Positions 24,568 through 34,132 of a DNA stretch of 64,000 bases are shown in pieces. Every line of letters begins with the position of its first letter. The first letter of the stretch is position 1. Below the pieces are notes generated by a model that ran no database searches, was not told where the DNA came from, and saw only the letters and a program-made list of their open reading frames with translations. Origin of the DNA: Magnimaribacter mokuoloeensis (GTDB taxonomy: Bacteria > Pseudomonadota > Gammaproteobacteria > Magnimaribacterales > Magnimaribacteraceae); assembly GCA_041860225.1 (NCBI GenBank), contig CP151794.1:434001-498000 (forward strand). The letters run 5' to 3'. Position numbers and translations under genes: made by a program.

Positions 24568-25349
24568 TGAATAATAATGACACTATAAAGAAAACACTGT
24601 TAGTTGCAGTTTCCCTCTGTCTAGTTTGCTCAGCTTTAATATCCTTCTCTGCAGTAGAGTTAAGGGATTTACAGGAAGCAAATAAAACACTAGATAAACA
24701 AAGTAAGATTTTATCAGCAGCAGGTCTTCTTCAAGATTCAACTGATGTTACCGAACAATTTAAGTCTATAGATGCTCGAGTAGTAGATTTAGAAACAGGG
24801 TTATTTGACACAAGCATAAAAGTTGAGGATTACGACGAAGGTGCTTTTTCACGAAATCCATCGACTTCAATTGAACTAACTTCAGAAAAGGATATTGCTC
24901 TAATTAAAAGAAGAGAGAATTTTCAAACTGTTTATCTTCATTATGAACAAGATCAACTAAATGCCATTATTCTCCCTGTAAGGGGCTACGGACTCTGGGG
25001 AACCATGAAAGGTTATTTGGCTCTTGAACCAGATTTACAGACTATTATAGGGTTAGAATTTTTTGAACACATAGAGACACCCGGTCTCGGTGGCGAAATA
25101 GTGAATCCAAGATGGAAAGCTATCTGGAAAGGAAAGGAAATATTTTCTGAGAACGGTGAAATTTTAATATCCGTTATAAAGGGTTCAGTAGATAAGTCTT
25201 CAGAAAATGCTAAATATCAAGTTGATGGTCTATCAGGTGCAACCATCACTAGTAATGGAGTCACAAACCTATTGTCCTTCTGGCTGGGGGATATGGGGTA
25301 TGGTCCTTTAATTACGCAATTAAAAAATAAGGAGTTAAAAGATGTCTAA
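24567..25349 (+). CDS. nqrC: Na+-translocating NADH:quinone reductase subunit C
   Basis: NqrC carries a covalently bound FMN in a periplasmic domain anchored by an N-terminal helix (residues about 10-30). The 260-residue protein has the flavinylation motif DGLSGATITSNGV with the acceptor threonine at 226, preceded by ETPGLGGEI. The motif is canonical, in contrast to NqrB. ApbE, encoded just after nqrF, would attach the flavin. It overlaps nqrB by one base and nqrD by 8 bases. Confidence 0.97.
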   Translation: MNNNDTIKKTLLVAVSLCLVCSALISFSAVELRDLQEANKTLDKQSKILSAAGLLQDSTDVTEQFKSIDARVVDLETGLFDTSIKVEDYDEGAFSRNPSTSIELTSEKDIALIKRRENFQTVYLHYEQDQLNAIILPVRGYGLWGTMKGYLALEPDLQTIIGLEFFEHIETPGLGGEIVNPRWKAIWKGKEIFSENGEILISVIKGSVDKSSENAKYQVDGLSGATITSNGVTNLLSFWLGDMGYGPLITQLKNKELKDV

Positions 25350-26010
25350 AGCTAGAGAAGTTCTTTTAAACCCGATTTTTAATGACAATCCAATTGCATT
25401 ACAAATTTTAGGTATATGTTCTGCGTTGGCTGTTACTGGCAATCTCTATATAACCTTGATTATGTGTGTTGCTTTGACGACTGTTGTAACTCTATCTAAT
25501 CTATTTGTATCTCTTATTAGAAATCATATACCCACTAATATTAGAATCATTGTTCAGATATCTATCATCGCGACCTTGGTGATGCTTGTTGATGAAGTTC
25601 TGCAAGCATTCGATTATGAGAGTAGTAAAACTCTTTCAGTCTTTGTTGGTTTAATTGTTACCAATTGTATAGTCATGGGTAGAGCAGAGGCTTTTGCAAT
25701 GAAAAATGGACCTTTAATGAGTGCAATAGACGGCTTTGGAAATGGTCTTGGCTATAGTGTAATTCTTATAATTATAGCTGTTATTAGAGAGTTTGTAGGA
25801 GCTGGTACCTTTTATGGAATAGAGATAATGCCGTTAACAACTAATGGTGGATGGTATATGGCAAATAACTTCTTTTTAACTCCAGCGAGTTCATTTTTTA
25901 TAATTGGATTCACTATCTGGGCTTTAAGGCAATGGAAAACAGACCAGATAGAAGAGCCTGAATTCAGAATTTCAAAAAATAGCTTAGAAGCAGAAGAGAG
26001 GACAGTCTGA
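25342..26010 (+). CDS. nqrD: Na+-translocating NADH:quinone reductase subunit D
   Basis: NqrD is a six-helix membrane subunit related to RnfE; with NqrE it binds the intramembrane iron site. The 222-residue protein has LSVFVGLIVTNCIVMGRAEA (with the conserved cysteine), FAMKNGPLMSAIDGFGNGLG and FVGAGTFYG. It overlaps nqrC by 8 bases and nqrE by one base. The usual length is about 210 residues. Confidence 0.96.
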   Translation: MSKAREVLLNPIFNDNPIALQILGICSALAVTGNLYITLIMCVALTTVVTLSNLFVSLIRNHIPTNIRIIVQISIIATLVMLVDEVLQAFDYESSKTLSVFVGLIVTNCIVMGRAEAFAMKNGPLMSAIDGFGNGLGYSVILIIIAVIREFVGAGTFYGIEIMPLTTNGGWYMANNFFLTPASSFFIIGFTIWALRQWKTDQIEEPEFRISKNSLEAEERTV

Positions 26011-26609
26011 TGTTAGAAGCTTACCTAAGTATGTTTATAAAAGCAGTATTCATTGAAAATATCGCTATTAATTTCTTTCTTGGAATGTGTACCTTCCTTG
26101 CTATCTCAAAACGTATTCAGCCCGCAATTGGACTAGGCATTGCTGTAATAGTGGTGCTTGGATTAGCCGTTCCGATTAATAATCTAATCTTTAATAACTT
26201 TTTAAAAGAAGATGCCTTGTTTCCAGGCTCTGATCTACATTTTGTTGGTCTCATTTGTTACATAGGAATCATTGCTGCTCTAGTACAAATTCTGGAGATG
26301 TTCTTAGATCGTTATATACCTGCTCTCTATAACGCACTAGGGGTCTTTCTTCCACTAATTACTGTTAATTGTGCAATATTGGGAGGAGTTTTATTCTCAA
26401 TTGAAAGAAATTTAGTATTTACAGAAAGTATTGTTTACGGTTTAGGAGCTGGTACTGGCTGGGCATTGGCTATTGTTGCTTTGGCTGGAATTACTGAAAG
26501 ATTGAAATATGCTGATATACCTGAAGGGTTGCAAGGACTGGGTATAACTTTCATAACAGTAGGTTTAATGTGTTTTGGTTTTTTATCTTTTGGAGGAATC
26601 TCTTTATAA
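26010..26609 (+). CDS. nqrE: Na+-translocating NADH:quinone reductase subunit E
   Basis: NqrE is the inverted-topology partner of NqrD, related to RnfA. The 199-residue membrane protein has FIENIAINFFLGMCTFLAIS near the N terminus, with the conserved cysteine, and LPLITVNCAILGGVLFSIER, with the second conserved cysteine, followed by GLGAGTGWALAIVALAGITE. Length is typical (198 in Vibrio). One-base overlap with nqrD and three bases before nqrF. Confidence 0.97.
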   Translation: MLEAYLSMFIKAVFIENIAINFFLGMCTFLAISKRIQPAIGLGIAVIVVLGLAVPINNLIFNNFLKEDALFPGSDLHFVGLICYIGIIAALVQILEMFLDRYIPALYNALGVFLPLITVNCAILGGVLFSIERNLVFTESIVYGLGAGTGWALAIVALAGITERLKYADIPEGLQGLGITFITVGLMCFGFLSFGGISL

Positions 26610-26612
26610 AGT

Positions 26613-27845
26613 ATGAATTTTTTACAGAATGAAATTGTTTTAGGTGTTTTGGTTTTCACTCTAGCAGTGAATATGATGGTTTTTATCATATTAGGCGCTA
26701 GAAAATTATTAGTTTCTTCAGGAAACGTTAGTATATCTATGAATGAAGCTGCTAAATCTGTTGAGGTAGAGGCTGGAGGTAAACTACTTCAAACTCTAGC
26801 ATCTCAAAACCTTTTCTTATCTTCTGCTTGTGGTGGCGGTGGTACCTGTGCACAGTGTAAATGTCGAGTAATTAGTGGAGGAGGCTCCATACTTCCTACA
26901 GAGGAAGCTCATTTCACTAATAAGGAAAAAAATGAGGGTTGGAGATTATCTTGCCAAGTACCAGTAAAAGACAATATGGAAATAGTCGTACCCGATGAAG
27001 TCTTTGGGGCTCGAAAATGGGAATGTGAAGTTGTATCAAACCAAAATGTTGCTACATTCATAAAAGAATTGGTTCTCAAGTTACCGGAGGGAGAAGAGGT
27101 TGCTTTTAAAGCTGGTGGTTACGTACAGATGGAAATACCCCCTTATGAGTTAGACTATAAAACGTTTGATATAGAAGAGGAATATCACGAAGATTGGGAT
27201 AGATTTGGAGTATGGGAAAATACTTCTAAAACTTTAGAGCCAGTAATACGAGCTTATTCCATGGCCAATTATCCTAACGAGAAAGGCATAATGAAGTTTA
27301 ATATCAGAATAGCCTCACCACCACCTGGTACTGACTTCCCTCCGGGCGAAATGTCTTCATATATTTTTAATCTTAAAGAAGGTGATAAGCTAACTATATT
27401 CGGACCTTTTGGAGAGTTTTTTGCAGAAGAAACGGACAATGAAATGGTTTTTATCGGTGGGGGAGCAGGAATGGCTCCAATGAGATCCCACATCTTTGAC
27501 CAACTTCTTAGGCTTAACTCGAATAGAAAAATTACTTTCTTCTATGGGGCCAGAAGTTTAAGAGAGATGTTTTACACTGAAGAATATAACAAACTCGCTG
27601 AAGAGCATGATAATTTTGAGTGGCACGTTGCACTTTCTGATCCATTACCCGAAGATAATTGGGATGGGTATACTGGATTTATTCATCAAGTGATACATGA
27701 CGAGTATCTGAAAGATCATCCAGCACCCGAAGATTGTGAATACTACATGTGCGGACCTCCAATGATGATGGATGCTTGTTTTGACATGTTAGATAGCTTA
27801 GGTGTTGAGCCTGAAGCTATTAAATTCGATGATTTTGGAAGCTAA
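26613..27845 (+). CDS. nqrF: Na+-translocating NADH:quinone reductase subunit F
   Basis: NqrF is the NADH-oxidising entry subunit. The 410-residue protein has an N-terminal membrane helix (about 8-28), a ferredoxin-like domain with the 2Fe-2S ligands C73, C79, C82 and C114 (ACGGGGTCAQCKC), an FAD site RAYSMANYPNEKG, and an NADH-binding domain with GGGAGMAPMRSHIFDQL and YYMCGPPMMMDACFDML. It ends in the conserved FDDFG. It lies three bases after nqrE and its stop is followed at once by the TTG start of apbE. Confidence 0.97.
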   Translation: MNFLQNEIVLGVLVFTLAVNMMVFIILGARKLLVSSGNVSISMNEAAKSVEVEAGGKLLQTLASQNLFLSSACGGGGTCAQCKCRVISGGGSILPTEEAHFTNKEKNEGWRLSCQVPVKDNMEIVVPDEVFGARKWECEVVSNQNVATFIKELVLKLPEGEEVAFKAGGYVQMEIPPYELDYKTFDIEEEYHEDWDRFGVWENTSKTLEPVIRAYSMANYPNEKGIMKFNIRIASPPPGTDFPPGEMSSYIFNLKEGDKLTIFGPFGEFFAEETDNEMVFIGGGAGMAPMRSHIFDQLLRLNSNRKITFFYGARSLREMFYTEEYNKLAEEHDNFEWHVALSDPLPEDNWDGYTGFIHQVIHDEYLKDHPAPEDCEYYMCGPPMMMDACFDMLDSLGVEPEAIKFDDFGS

Positions 27846-28862
27846 TTGAATCTTAAATTAGTTTTACCTTCATTAGCTATTATTCTTTTTCTATTCTTAA
27901 TTTTTAAGAAAGAGGAAGTATATGAACCTCAGATTTTCAAAGGTAATATTATGGGAACTAGCTACAATATTATTCTTCAATCTGATATTCCAGGTGAAGA
28001 TGCCCACATCAAAGCTTACAACATCCTCCAAAAAGTTAACCAAGAAATGTCTACCTATATAGACGATTCCTTGATTTCAAAAGTAAATAAAGCTGATATA
28101 GGACAATGGGTAACAGTATCTCAAGACTTTCTAGATGTCCTAAGCTTTGCCACAACTTTATGTAAAGACACTCAAGGTATATATGATGTATCTATAGGAA
28201 AATTGGTAAATCTATGGGGTTTTGGACCAGACTCTGTTGATAAACAACCTTCCACAGAAGAGTTAAGTTATTTTTCATCTCAAGTTGGTTGCAATTCAAT
28301 AGAAACAGATCCTACAAATCTTTCAATTAAAAAAGCAAAAGATGTCGAACTAGATTTTTCATCTATAGCCAAAGGTTTCGCTGTTGATAAAGTATATGAA
28401 TTTTTGATCAAACAGTCTTATCTTAATAGTTTTTTTATTGAGATCGGAGGAGAGATTAGATCTACTACTTTAAAGTTTAATAACCAACCTTGGAAAGCTG
28501 GAATTATAAATCCCATTCAGCAAGAAAAGATCATATATACATTTTTGTCTTCTGATTTTAACACTTTCGCTTTAGCCACTTCAGGTGATTACCGAAATAT
28601 AAGAATTTTTGATGAGGAGGAGTTAAGTCATACTCTAGATACTTCATCTGGCATTCCAACTAACCTTGCAAAAAAATCTGTTTCTGTAGTTGCGGAAAGT
28701 ACTATGAAAGCGGATGCACTCGCAACAGCTCTAAACGCCATGACACTTGAGCAAGCCATTAATTATGCAGATCAGAAACAAATAAAAGCTCTCTTTATCA
28801 CTGAATCCGAAGGTCAATCTAAAATAATATTCTCTGAAAAACTCAAACAGGTTAAAATGTAA
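27846..28862 (+). CDS. apbE: FAD:protein FMN transferase (ApbE)
   Basis: ApbE attaches FMN to threonine residues of NqrB and NqrC, using FAD as donor, in the periplasm. The 338-residue protein begins with a membrane anchor or signal helix (about 4-20) without a clear lipobox, then GNIMGTSYNIIL, IYDVSIGKLVNLWGFGP, SSIAKGFAVDKVYEFL (the KGxAVD motif) and FALATSGDYRN. The start is a TTG immediately after the nqrF stop; no other start fits the signal segment. Position at the end of the nqr operon is standard. Confidence 0.95.
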   Translation: MNLKLVLPSLAIILFLFLIFKKEEVYEPQIFKGNIMGTSYNIILQSDIPGEDAHIKAYNILQKVNQEMSTYIDDSLISKVNKADIGQWVTVSQDFLDVLSFATTLCKDTQGIYDVSIGKLVNLWGFGPDSVDKQPSTEELSYFSSQVGCNSIETDPTNLSIKKAKDVELDFSSIAKGFAVDKVYEFLIKQSYLNSFFIEIGGEIRSTTLKFNNQPWKAGIINPIQQEKIIYTFLSSDFNTFALATSGDYRNIRIFDEEELSHTLDTSSGIPTNLAKKSVSVVAESTMKADALATALNAMTLEQAINYADQKQIKALFITESEGQSKIIFSEKLKQVKM

Positions 28863-28864
28863 TT

Positions 28865-29041
28865 ATGTTAGAAATGCTCATAATATTCTTTGTTTTAATG
28901 ACCATCATCATTGTCATGTCTGTAGGTGTGATTTTTGGAAAAAAACCTATAACTGGTTCATGTGGAGGACTGGCTAATTTAGAACCTGGAAGAGAATGTG
29001 AACTGTGTGGTGGAAATCCCTCAAACTGTGTTGAACAATAA
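28865..29041 (+). CDS. nqrM: Na+-NQR maturation protein NqrM
   Basis: A 58-residue protein with one N-terminal membrane helix (about 4-24) and then FGKKPITGSCGGLANLEPGR followed by ECELCGGNPSNC. Four cysteines in this pattern and the position after apbE identify NqrM, which is needed to assemble the iron centre between NqrD and NqrE. The ATG is two bases after the apbE stop. A strong bidirectional terminator follows. Confidence 0.93.
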   Translation: MLEMLIIFFVLMTIIIVMSVGVIFGKKPITGSCGGLANLEPGRECELCGGNPSNCVEQ

Positions 29042-29051
29042 GTTAATTAAT

Positions 29052-29078
29052 AAAAAGGGAGCCTAAAGCTCCCTTTTT
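29052..29078. terminator. Bidirectional intrinsic terminator between nqrM and aceA
   Basis: An 11-bp perfect inverted repeat (AAAAAGGGAGC / GCTCCCTTTTT, 5-base loop) lies between the convergent ends of the nqr operon and aceA. A and T tracts on both sides of the GC stem let it act in both directions. Confidence 0.92.
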
Positions 29079-29093
29079 ATTATCAGTTCAATT

Positions 29094-30674
29094 TTAGAAC
29101 TGGTTCATAGTGTTGTCTTCACCAGCTGCTTTAAGAGCCGCTTCCCCTGCAAAATATTCTTTATGATCGTCTCCCATATCGGAGCCAGCCATATTTTGAT
29201 GTTTAACACACGCTATGCCTTCTCTTATTTCTTTTCTTTGAACTCCTTCTACGTATCCTAACATTCCTTTGTCACCGAAATACTCTTTTGCAAGATTATC
29301 TGTTGATAGAGCAGCAGTATGATAGGTGGGAAGAGTGATTAAGTGATGGAATATTCCTGCTTGTTTTGCTGCGTCTGCCTGGAATGTTCTGATTCTCTCA
29401 TCTGCTTCTTTACCTAATTCTGTATTATCATACTTCTCATCCATAAGATTCTCTCTCTCATAGCTTGATGTGTCTTTACCTTCTTCTTCCATTGAGTCGA
29501 AGACTTGCTGTCTAAAATTTAAGGTCCAGTTAAAAGAAGGGCTATTGTTATAAACTAGCTTAGCATTAGGAATGACTTTACGAATTTCATCCATCATTCC
29601 TCCTATCTGTCCAATATGAGGTTTTTCTGTTTCTATCCATATAAGATCGGCACCGTTTTGTAGACTTGTAATGGAGTCTAATATACACCTTGCTTCACCA
29701 GTTCCTTCCTTAAACCTATAAAGATTGCTAGGAAGTCTTTTGGGCCTTACAACTTTTCCATGATGGTTTATGAGAACATCACCGTGGTTCATGTCTTCGT
29801 TTGAAACTTCTTCAAGGTCAAGGAATGAGTTGTATTGATCTCCCATATCACCGACTTCGTGGGTGATGGCTATTTGTTTTGTAAGTCCAGCTCCAAGAGA
29901 ATCCGTCCTTGCAACTATCACACCATCATCAACGCCTAATTCTAAGAATGCATAACGTACTGCATTTATCTTTGCCAAGAAATCAGAGTGAGGAACGGTT
30001 ACTTTCCCATCTTGGTGACCGCATTGCTTTTCATCGGAGACTTGGTTTTCAATTTGTATACAGCAAGCTCCTGCTTCAATCATTTGTTTAGCCATAAGAT
30101 AAGTTGCTTCTTCATTACCGAAACCAGCGTCTATATCTGCAATGATTGGAACTATATGAGTTTGGAAATTGTCTATCTTTTCTTGTATTTCCTCTTTTGC
30201 TTTACCTTCAGCAGAATCGAGCTGCCTAAAAAGATCACCTAATTCTCTTGCATCTGCTTGCTTTAGGAATGTGTATAATTCATCAATAAGTGATGCTACT
30301 GTAGTTTTTTCATGCATTGACTGATCAGGTAGTGGACCGAATTCAGATCTTAATGCAGCGACCATCCATCCAGACAGATATAGGTATTTTTTATCTGTAT
30401 TGCCAAAATGTTTTTTAATGGAGATTAATTTTTGCTGTCCTATGAATCCGTGCCAGCAACCTAAAGACTGGGTATAAGATTCTGGATTGGCATCGTACTC
30501 CTCCATATCTTTTCTCATAATTGCTGCAGTGTATCTAGCAATATCAAGACCAGATTGAAATTGGTTTTGTAATCTCATTCTGGCAGCGCTTTCTGGCTGT
30601 ATATTTATATTTGATGCATTATTTTTGCTTTTAAGTTCAGTAAGTTCTTGAATTAGTTCTTTATAAGATGCCAT
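29094..30674 (-). CDS. aceA: Isocitrate lyase (long, about 530-residue type)
   Basis: Isocitrate lyase splits isocitrate into succinate and glyoxylate, the first step of the glyoxylate bypass. The 526-residue protein has IADIDAGFGNEEATYLMAKQ, the catalytic EKQCGHQDGKVTVPH with the active-site cysteine, VARTDSLGAG, WIETEKPHIGQIGGMMDEIR and YNNSPSFNWTLNFRQQ. The length and the QCGHQDG variant match the Pseudomonas/Colwellia-type enzyme rather than the 434-residue E. coli form. No malate synthase is in the window. An AGGAAG ribosome site precedes the ATG. A possible promoter upstream (CTAACA-N16-TATAGA, about 30710-30740) is weak. Confidence 0.96.
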   Translation of the reverse strand: MASYKELIQELTELKSKNNASNINIQPESAARMRLQNQFQSGLDIARYTAAIMRKDMEEYDANPESYTQSLGCWHGFIGQQKLISIKKHFGNTDKKYLYLSGWMVAALRSEFGPLPDQSMHEKTTVASLIDELYTFLKQADARELGDLFRQLDSAEGKAKEEIQEKIDNFQTHIVPIIADIDAGFGNEEATYLMAKQMIEAGACCIQIENQVSDEKQCGHQDGKVTVPHSDFLAKINAVRYAFLELGVDDGVIVARTDSLGAGLTKQIAITHEVGDMGDQYNSFLDLEEVSNEDMNHGDVLINHHGKVVRPKRLPSNLYRFKEGTGEARCILDSITSLQNGADLIWIETEKPHIGQIGGMMDEIRKVIPNAKLVYNNSPSFNWTLNFRQQVFDSMEEEGKDTSSYERENLMDEKYDNTELGKEADERIRTFQADAAKQAGIFHHLITLPTYHTAALSTDNLAKEYFGDKGMLGYVEGVQRKEIREGIACVKHQNMAGSDMGDDHKEYFAGEAALKAAGEDNTMNQF

Positions 30675-30803
30675 ATTTCTTCCTATTTTTGATTGAAGTT
30701 ATGTTTGTTTATCTATAAACCTTTCCCTGTACCTGTTAGTGGGAATAGTACTTTTAAAAAAAGGCGTCAGTTTAACGGGAAATACCTATAAATCAACTAT
30801 CTT

Positions 30804-32165
30804 TTAGTCTTTAGAAAGTTTTTCTGCATATCCAACATATGATTGAGGTGTGAGTTGAAGAAGCCTTTTTTTATCTTCAGAAGGTACATCCATAGAGTTT
30901 ATAAATTCCATGAGATTTTTTTCATCGATATCTTTTCCTCTCGAAAGTTTTTTCATCAATTCATAACCATTAGGTATATTATTTTTTCTAATAATTGTTT
31001 GTATAGCTTCAGTCAGAATTTCCCAAGATTTACTTAAGTCCTCTTTTAATCTTTGATCATTTAGTTCGAGTTTATTTAAACCTTTTTGCAAAGAGTGTAA
31101 GGCGATATTCATATATCCAAAACAAGTTCCTATATTTCTCATAATAGTTGAGTCTGTAAGATCTCTTTGCCATCTTGATATAGTGACAGTATTACTAATA
31201 TGATTAAGATTTGCATTTGCCATGCCAAGATTACCTTCAGCATTTTCAAAGTCGATAGGATTGACTTTATGGGGCATAGTAGAAGAGCCAACTTCACCTT
31301 CTTTGAGTCTTTGTTTGAAGTATCCTAAAGAAATGTAACCCCATATATCTCTACTTAGATCTATTAAGATGTTATTGAGTTTTACATAATCGCTTAGCAA
31401 AATTGCTATGGTATCTTTAGGCTCTACTTGGGTAGTATGTGAATTAAAGTCAAGGTTTAGGCCTTTAACAAAATCTTTTGCAACCTTTTCCCAATTAATA
31501 TCAGGATAGGCTACATGATGAGCATTGTAGTTACCGACAGCTCCATTGATCTTTCCTACCATCTTGTGTCTATCTATTTCAATTTGTAGCTTATTTATTC
31601 TATGAGAAAAATTTGAAAACTCTTTTCCCATTGTAGTGGGAGAGGCATTTTGGCCGTGTGTTCTTGAAAGCATAGAATTCTTGGCAAATTTCTTAGCAAA
31701 GCTCCTGATTTTATTTTCTACTTGTTTAATATTTAAATGTGTAATTTTAGAAGCATCTTTTATCATTAAGGCATAGGAAAGGTTATTAATATCTTCAGAT
31801 GTACAAGCAAAATGGATAAATTCGGCATATTTATCAAGTTGTTTTGATTTCTTAAACCTTTCTTTTAGAAAATACTCTACAGCCTTGACGTCATGATTAG
31901 TCTTGCTTTCAATTTTCTTAATTCTCTGAGCATCTTTAAATGAAAAATTATCAATTAAATCAATTAGATATCTAGTATCTTTAATGTTTAACTTTGGAAG
32001 TTCTTTTATCTTTGATATTTTAGATAGATGAATAAACCATTTTATTTCAACTATAACTCTATATTTGATAAGGCCATATTCGCTTGTAACTTCCCTAAAT
32101 TCCTCTATAGCCTGGTTGTATCTACCATCCAATGGAGAAACGGAAAAAAGATGTTCTGATTTCAT
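30804..32165 (-). CDS. purB: Adenylosuccinate lyase
   Basis: PurB catalyses two fumarate-releasing steps in AMP/IMP synthesis. The 453-residue protein is E. coli-like: it starts near SPLDGRYNQAIEEFREVTSE, and has TSEDINNLSYALM, SRTHGQNASPTTMGKEF (catalytic His) and the fumarase-superfamily signature GSSTMPHKVNPIDFENAEGN. Length equals E. coli PurB (456). The product overlaps no neighbour. A TATAAT lies only six bases upstream of the ATG, which suggests a leaderless or nearly leaderless mRNA. Confidence 0.96.
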   Translation of the reverse strand: MKSEHLFSVSPLDGRYNQAIEEFREVTSEYGLIKYRVIVEIKWFIHLSKISKIKELPKLNIKDTRYLIDLIDNFSFKDAQRIKKIESKTNHDVKAVEYFLKERFKKSKQLDKYAEFIHFACTSEDINNLSYALMIKDASKITHLNIKQVENKIRSFAKKFAKNSMLSRTHGQNASPTTMGKEFSNFSHRINKLQIEIDRHKMVGKINGAVGNYNAHHVAYPDINWEKVAKDFVKGLNLDFNSHTTQVEPKDTIAILLSDYVKLNNILIDLSRDIWGYISLGYFKQRLKEGEVGSSTMPHKVNPIDFENAEGNLGMANANLNHISNTVTISRWQRDLTDSTIMRNIGTCFGYMNIALHSLQKGLNKLELNDQRLKEDLSKSWEILTEAIQTIIRKNNIPNGYELMKKLSRGKDIDEKNLMEFINSMDVPSEDKKRLLQLTPQSYVGYAEKLSKD

Positions 32166-32171
32166 ATCGTC

Positions 32172-32177
32172 ATTATA
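32172..32177 (-). promoter_or_regulatory. -10 element of purB at leaderless distance
   Basis: Minus-strand TATAAT ends six bases before the purB ATG. Transcription starting about seven bases after the -10 would begin at or within a base of the start codon. No Shine-Dalgarno sequence is visible. Confidence 0.4.
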
Positions 32178-32231
32178 ACTTAATGCCTTTAATACTTGCC
32201 TTGTTGATGAACTAGATTCAAACTAGTGATC

Positions 32232-33512
32232 ATGCGTAAGATAATTTTATCATTAGTTCTGTCGTTAATTTGTTTAGGTATAAATGCAAAAACAGTTATT
32301 CATGTAGGTTATCTTTTTAATACCGACAATGGCTCAGTTGAACCTGAAATGTCTATCATTATCGAAAATGAGCGTTTTTCAGATGTTTTGGAGGGGTATG
32401 TAAGCCCCAATCCTGATGATAATTATATTGATTTAACGGGATATTATGTCCTTCCAGGTCTAATTGACATGCATGTACACCTTACTAATCAAAGCTCTAA
32501 TAGAGCTTATCTTGAAAGGATAACTTTAAATGCTGCCGATTATGCAATAAGAGCCACCAAGAATGCAGAAAAGACACTTATGGCTGGATTTACTACAGTT
32601 CGTAATCTTGGAGACTCTGATTCGATAACTATCTCTTTAAGAAATGCAATAAATAATGGAATAGTTATAGGTCCTAGAATCTTTTCGTCAGGTAAGACAA
32701 TATCCTCTACAGGTGGTCACGGAGATTCAACAAACTCCCTAAATCAGAGATTAACATCTGACTTAGGCCCTAAAGATGGCGTAATGAACGGCGAATTAGA
32801 TGCTTTAAAGTCAGTAAGATATAGATATAAAGAAAATGCAGATCTCATAAAGATAACAGCCACAGGAGGCGTTTTAAGCAATGCTAAAGATGGTCAGAAT
32901 CCTCAAATGACTCTCAACGAAATTAAAGCAGTTGTAGATGCTGCTAAAGACTATGGATTCAAAGTTGCTGCTCATGCACATGGTTCGGAAGGAATAAAAA
33001 GGGCAACTTTAGCAGGAGTAGATTCAATTGAACATGGAACCCTAATGGATAAAGAAGGAGCTCAGCTTATGAGAGAAAAGGGTACGTATTATGTTCCAAC
33101 TTTATTAGCAGGAAAATGGGTGGCTGATAAAGCCTTAATCAAAGACTACTACCCACCCTTCGTAGAAAAAAAGGCTTTGGAAATAGGTCCAAGGCTCCAA
33201 TCGACTTTTTCTATGGCACATCAATCAGGTGTAAAAATTGCATTTGGCACTGATAGTGGAGTTTCTCCTCATGGAGAAAATGCAAAAGAATTTACTTTAA
33301 TGATAGATGCAGGTATGTCTGAGAAAGATTCTATTTTAAGTGCTACTATTTACGCTGCTGAGTTATTAGGAAAAAAAAGCGATCTTGGTAGTATTTCCAA
33401 AGGGAAATTTGCAGATTTGATTGGTGTTTCTAAGGATCCTTTGACAGATATCAAAGTCCTTGAAACGGTAGATTTTGTAATGAAAGGAGGCAAGGTAGTT
33501 AAACAACCTTGA
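32232..33512 (+). CDS. Secreted metal-dependent amidohydrolase (imidazolonepropionase-like)
   Basis: A 426-residue amidohydrolase-superfamily protein with a signal peptide (MRKIILSLVLSLICLGINA). Metal ligands: HVHL in LPGLIDMHVHLTNQSS, a lysine in ENADLIKITATGGV, HAHG, DSIEHGTLMD and GTDSGVSPHGEN. The family includes Xaa-Pro dipeptidases and related periplasmic peptidases or cyclic-amide hydrolases; the substrate cannot be predicted. An upstream in-frame GTG (32226) would add two residues, but ATG at 32232 gives the better signal peptide. The GST gene overlaps or follows directly. Confidence 0.88.
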   Translation: MRKIILSLVLSLICLGINAKTVIHVGYLFNTDNGSVEPEMSIIIENERFSDVLEGYVSPNPDDNYIDLTGYYVLPGLIDMHVHLTNQSSNRAYLERITLNAADYAIRATKNAEKTLMAGFTTVRNLGDSDSITISLRNAINNGIVIGPRIFSSGKTISSTGGHGDSTNSLNQRLTSDLGPKDGVMNGELDALKSVRYRYKENADLIKITATGGVLSNAKDGQNPQMTLNEIKAVVDAAKDYGFKVAAHAHGSEGIKRATLAGVDSIEHGTLMDKEGAQLMREKGTYYVPTLLAGKWVADKALIKDYYPPFVEKKALEIGPRLQSTFSMAHQSGVKIAFGTDSGVSPHGENAKEFTLMIDAGMSEKDSILSATIYAAELLGKKSDLGSISKGKFADLIGVSKDPLTDIKVLETVDFVMKGGKVVKQP

Positions 33513-33520
33513 ATAAAAAT

Positions 33521-34132
33521 ATGAAACTTTATAACTCAATTGGCCCTAATCCACATGTAGTAAGAATGTTTATGGCCGAATTAGGTGTAGATATAGAAAC
33601 TGTAGAAGTAGATTTAATGAGTGGAGAAAATAGACAGGAGGAGCACCTCATAAGAAACCCTTCTGGTCAAATGCCAGCTTTAGAACTTGATAATGGCGAT
33701 TTTTTGGCAGAAATATCAGTTATATGTGAATACCTTGATGAATTGAATGGTCATAGCAAATTGATAGGCAAAACACCTGAACAAAGAGCAGAAACAAAGA
33801 TGTGGTTTCGAAGGATTGATTTACAAATTGTTGAACCTTTAATTAATGGCTTTAGATTTTCAGAAGGGTATGAGTTTTTTAAGGATAGGTTACATTTAAT
33901 ACCCCAAGCTTCAGATGATCTTAAGGCAATAGCACAAGAAAGACTGAAGTGGCTAGATGTACAAATAGAAGGAAAGCAATATATATGTGGCGATAGGTTG
34001 ACTCTTGCAGATATTCACCTTTATTGCTTTTTAAATTTTGGTGCAACAGTTGGGCAACCAATTGATCCATCTAATAAAAATATAGCTGACTTATATTCCA
34101 GACTGGATTCCCTCGAAAGCGCTTCTGCTTAA
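33521..34132 (+). CDS. Glutathione S-transferase family protein
   Basis: A 203-residue soluble protein with the thioredoxin-like N-terminal GST domain (MKLYNSIGPNPHVVRMFMAE, NPSGQMPALELDNGDFLAES-like segment ending in EISVICEYLDE) and the helical C-terminal domain (GDRLTLADIHLYCFLNF, matching the N-capping box). The catalytic residue near the N terminus is probably the serine in NSIGPN. Substrate unknown. A TTG at 33509 overlaps the amidohydrolase stop and would add four residues; the ATG was preferred by alignment to GSTs. The last base of its stop is the first base of the small ORF that follows. Confidence 0.87.
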   Translation: MKLYNSIGPNPHVVRMFMAELGVDIETVEVDLMSGENRQEEHLIRNPSGQMPALELDNGDFLAEISVICEYLDELNGHSKLIGKTPEQRAETKMWFRRIDLQIVEPLINGFRFSEGYEFFKDRLHLIPQASDDLKAIAQERLKWLDVQIEGKQYICGDRLTLADIHLYCFLNFGATVGQPIDPSNKNIADLYSRLDSLESASA

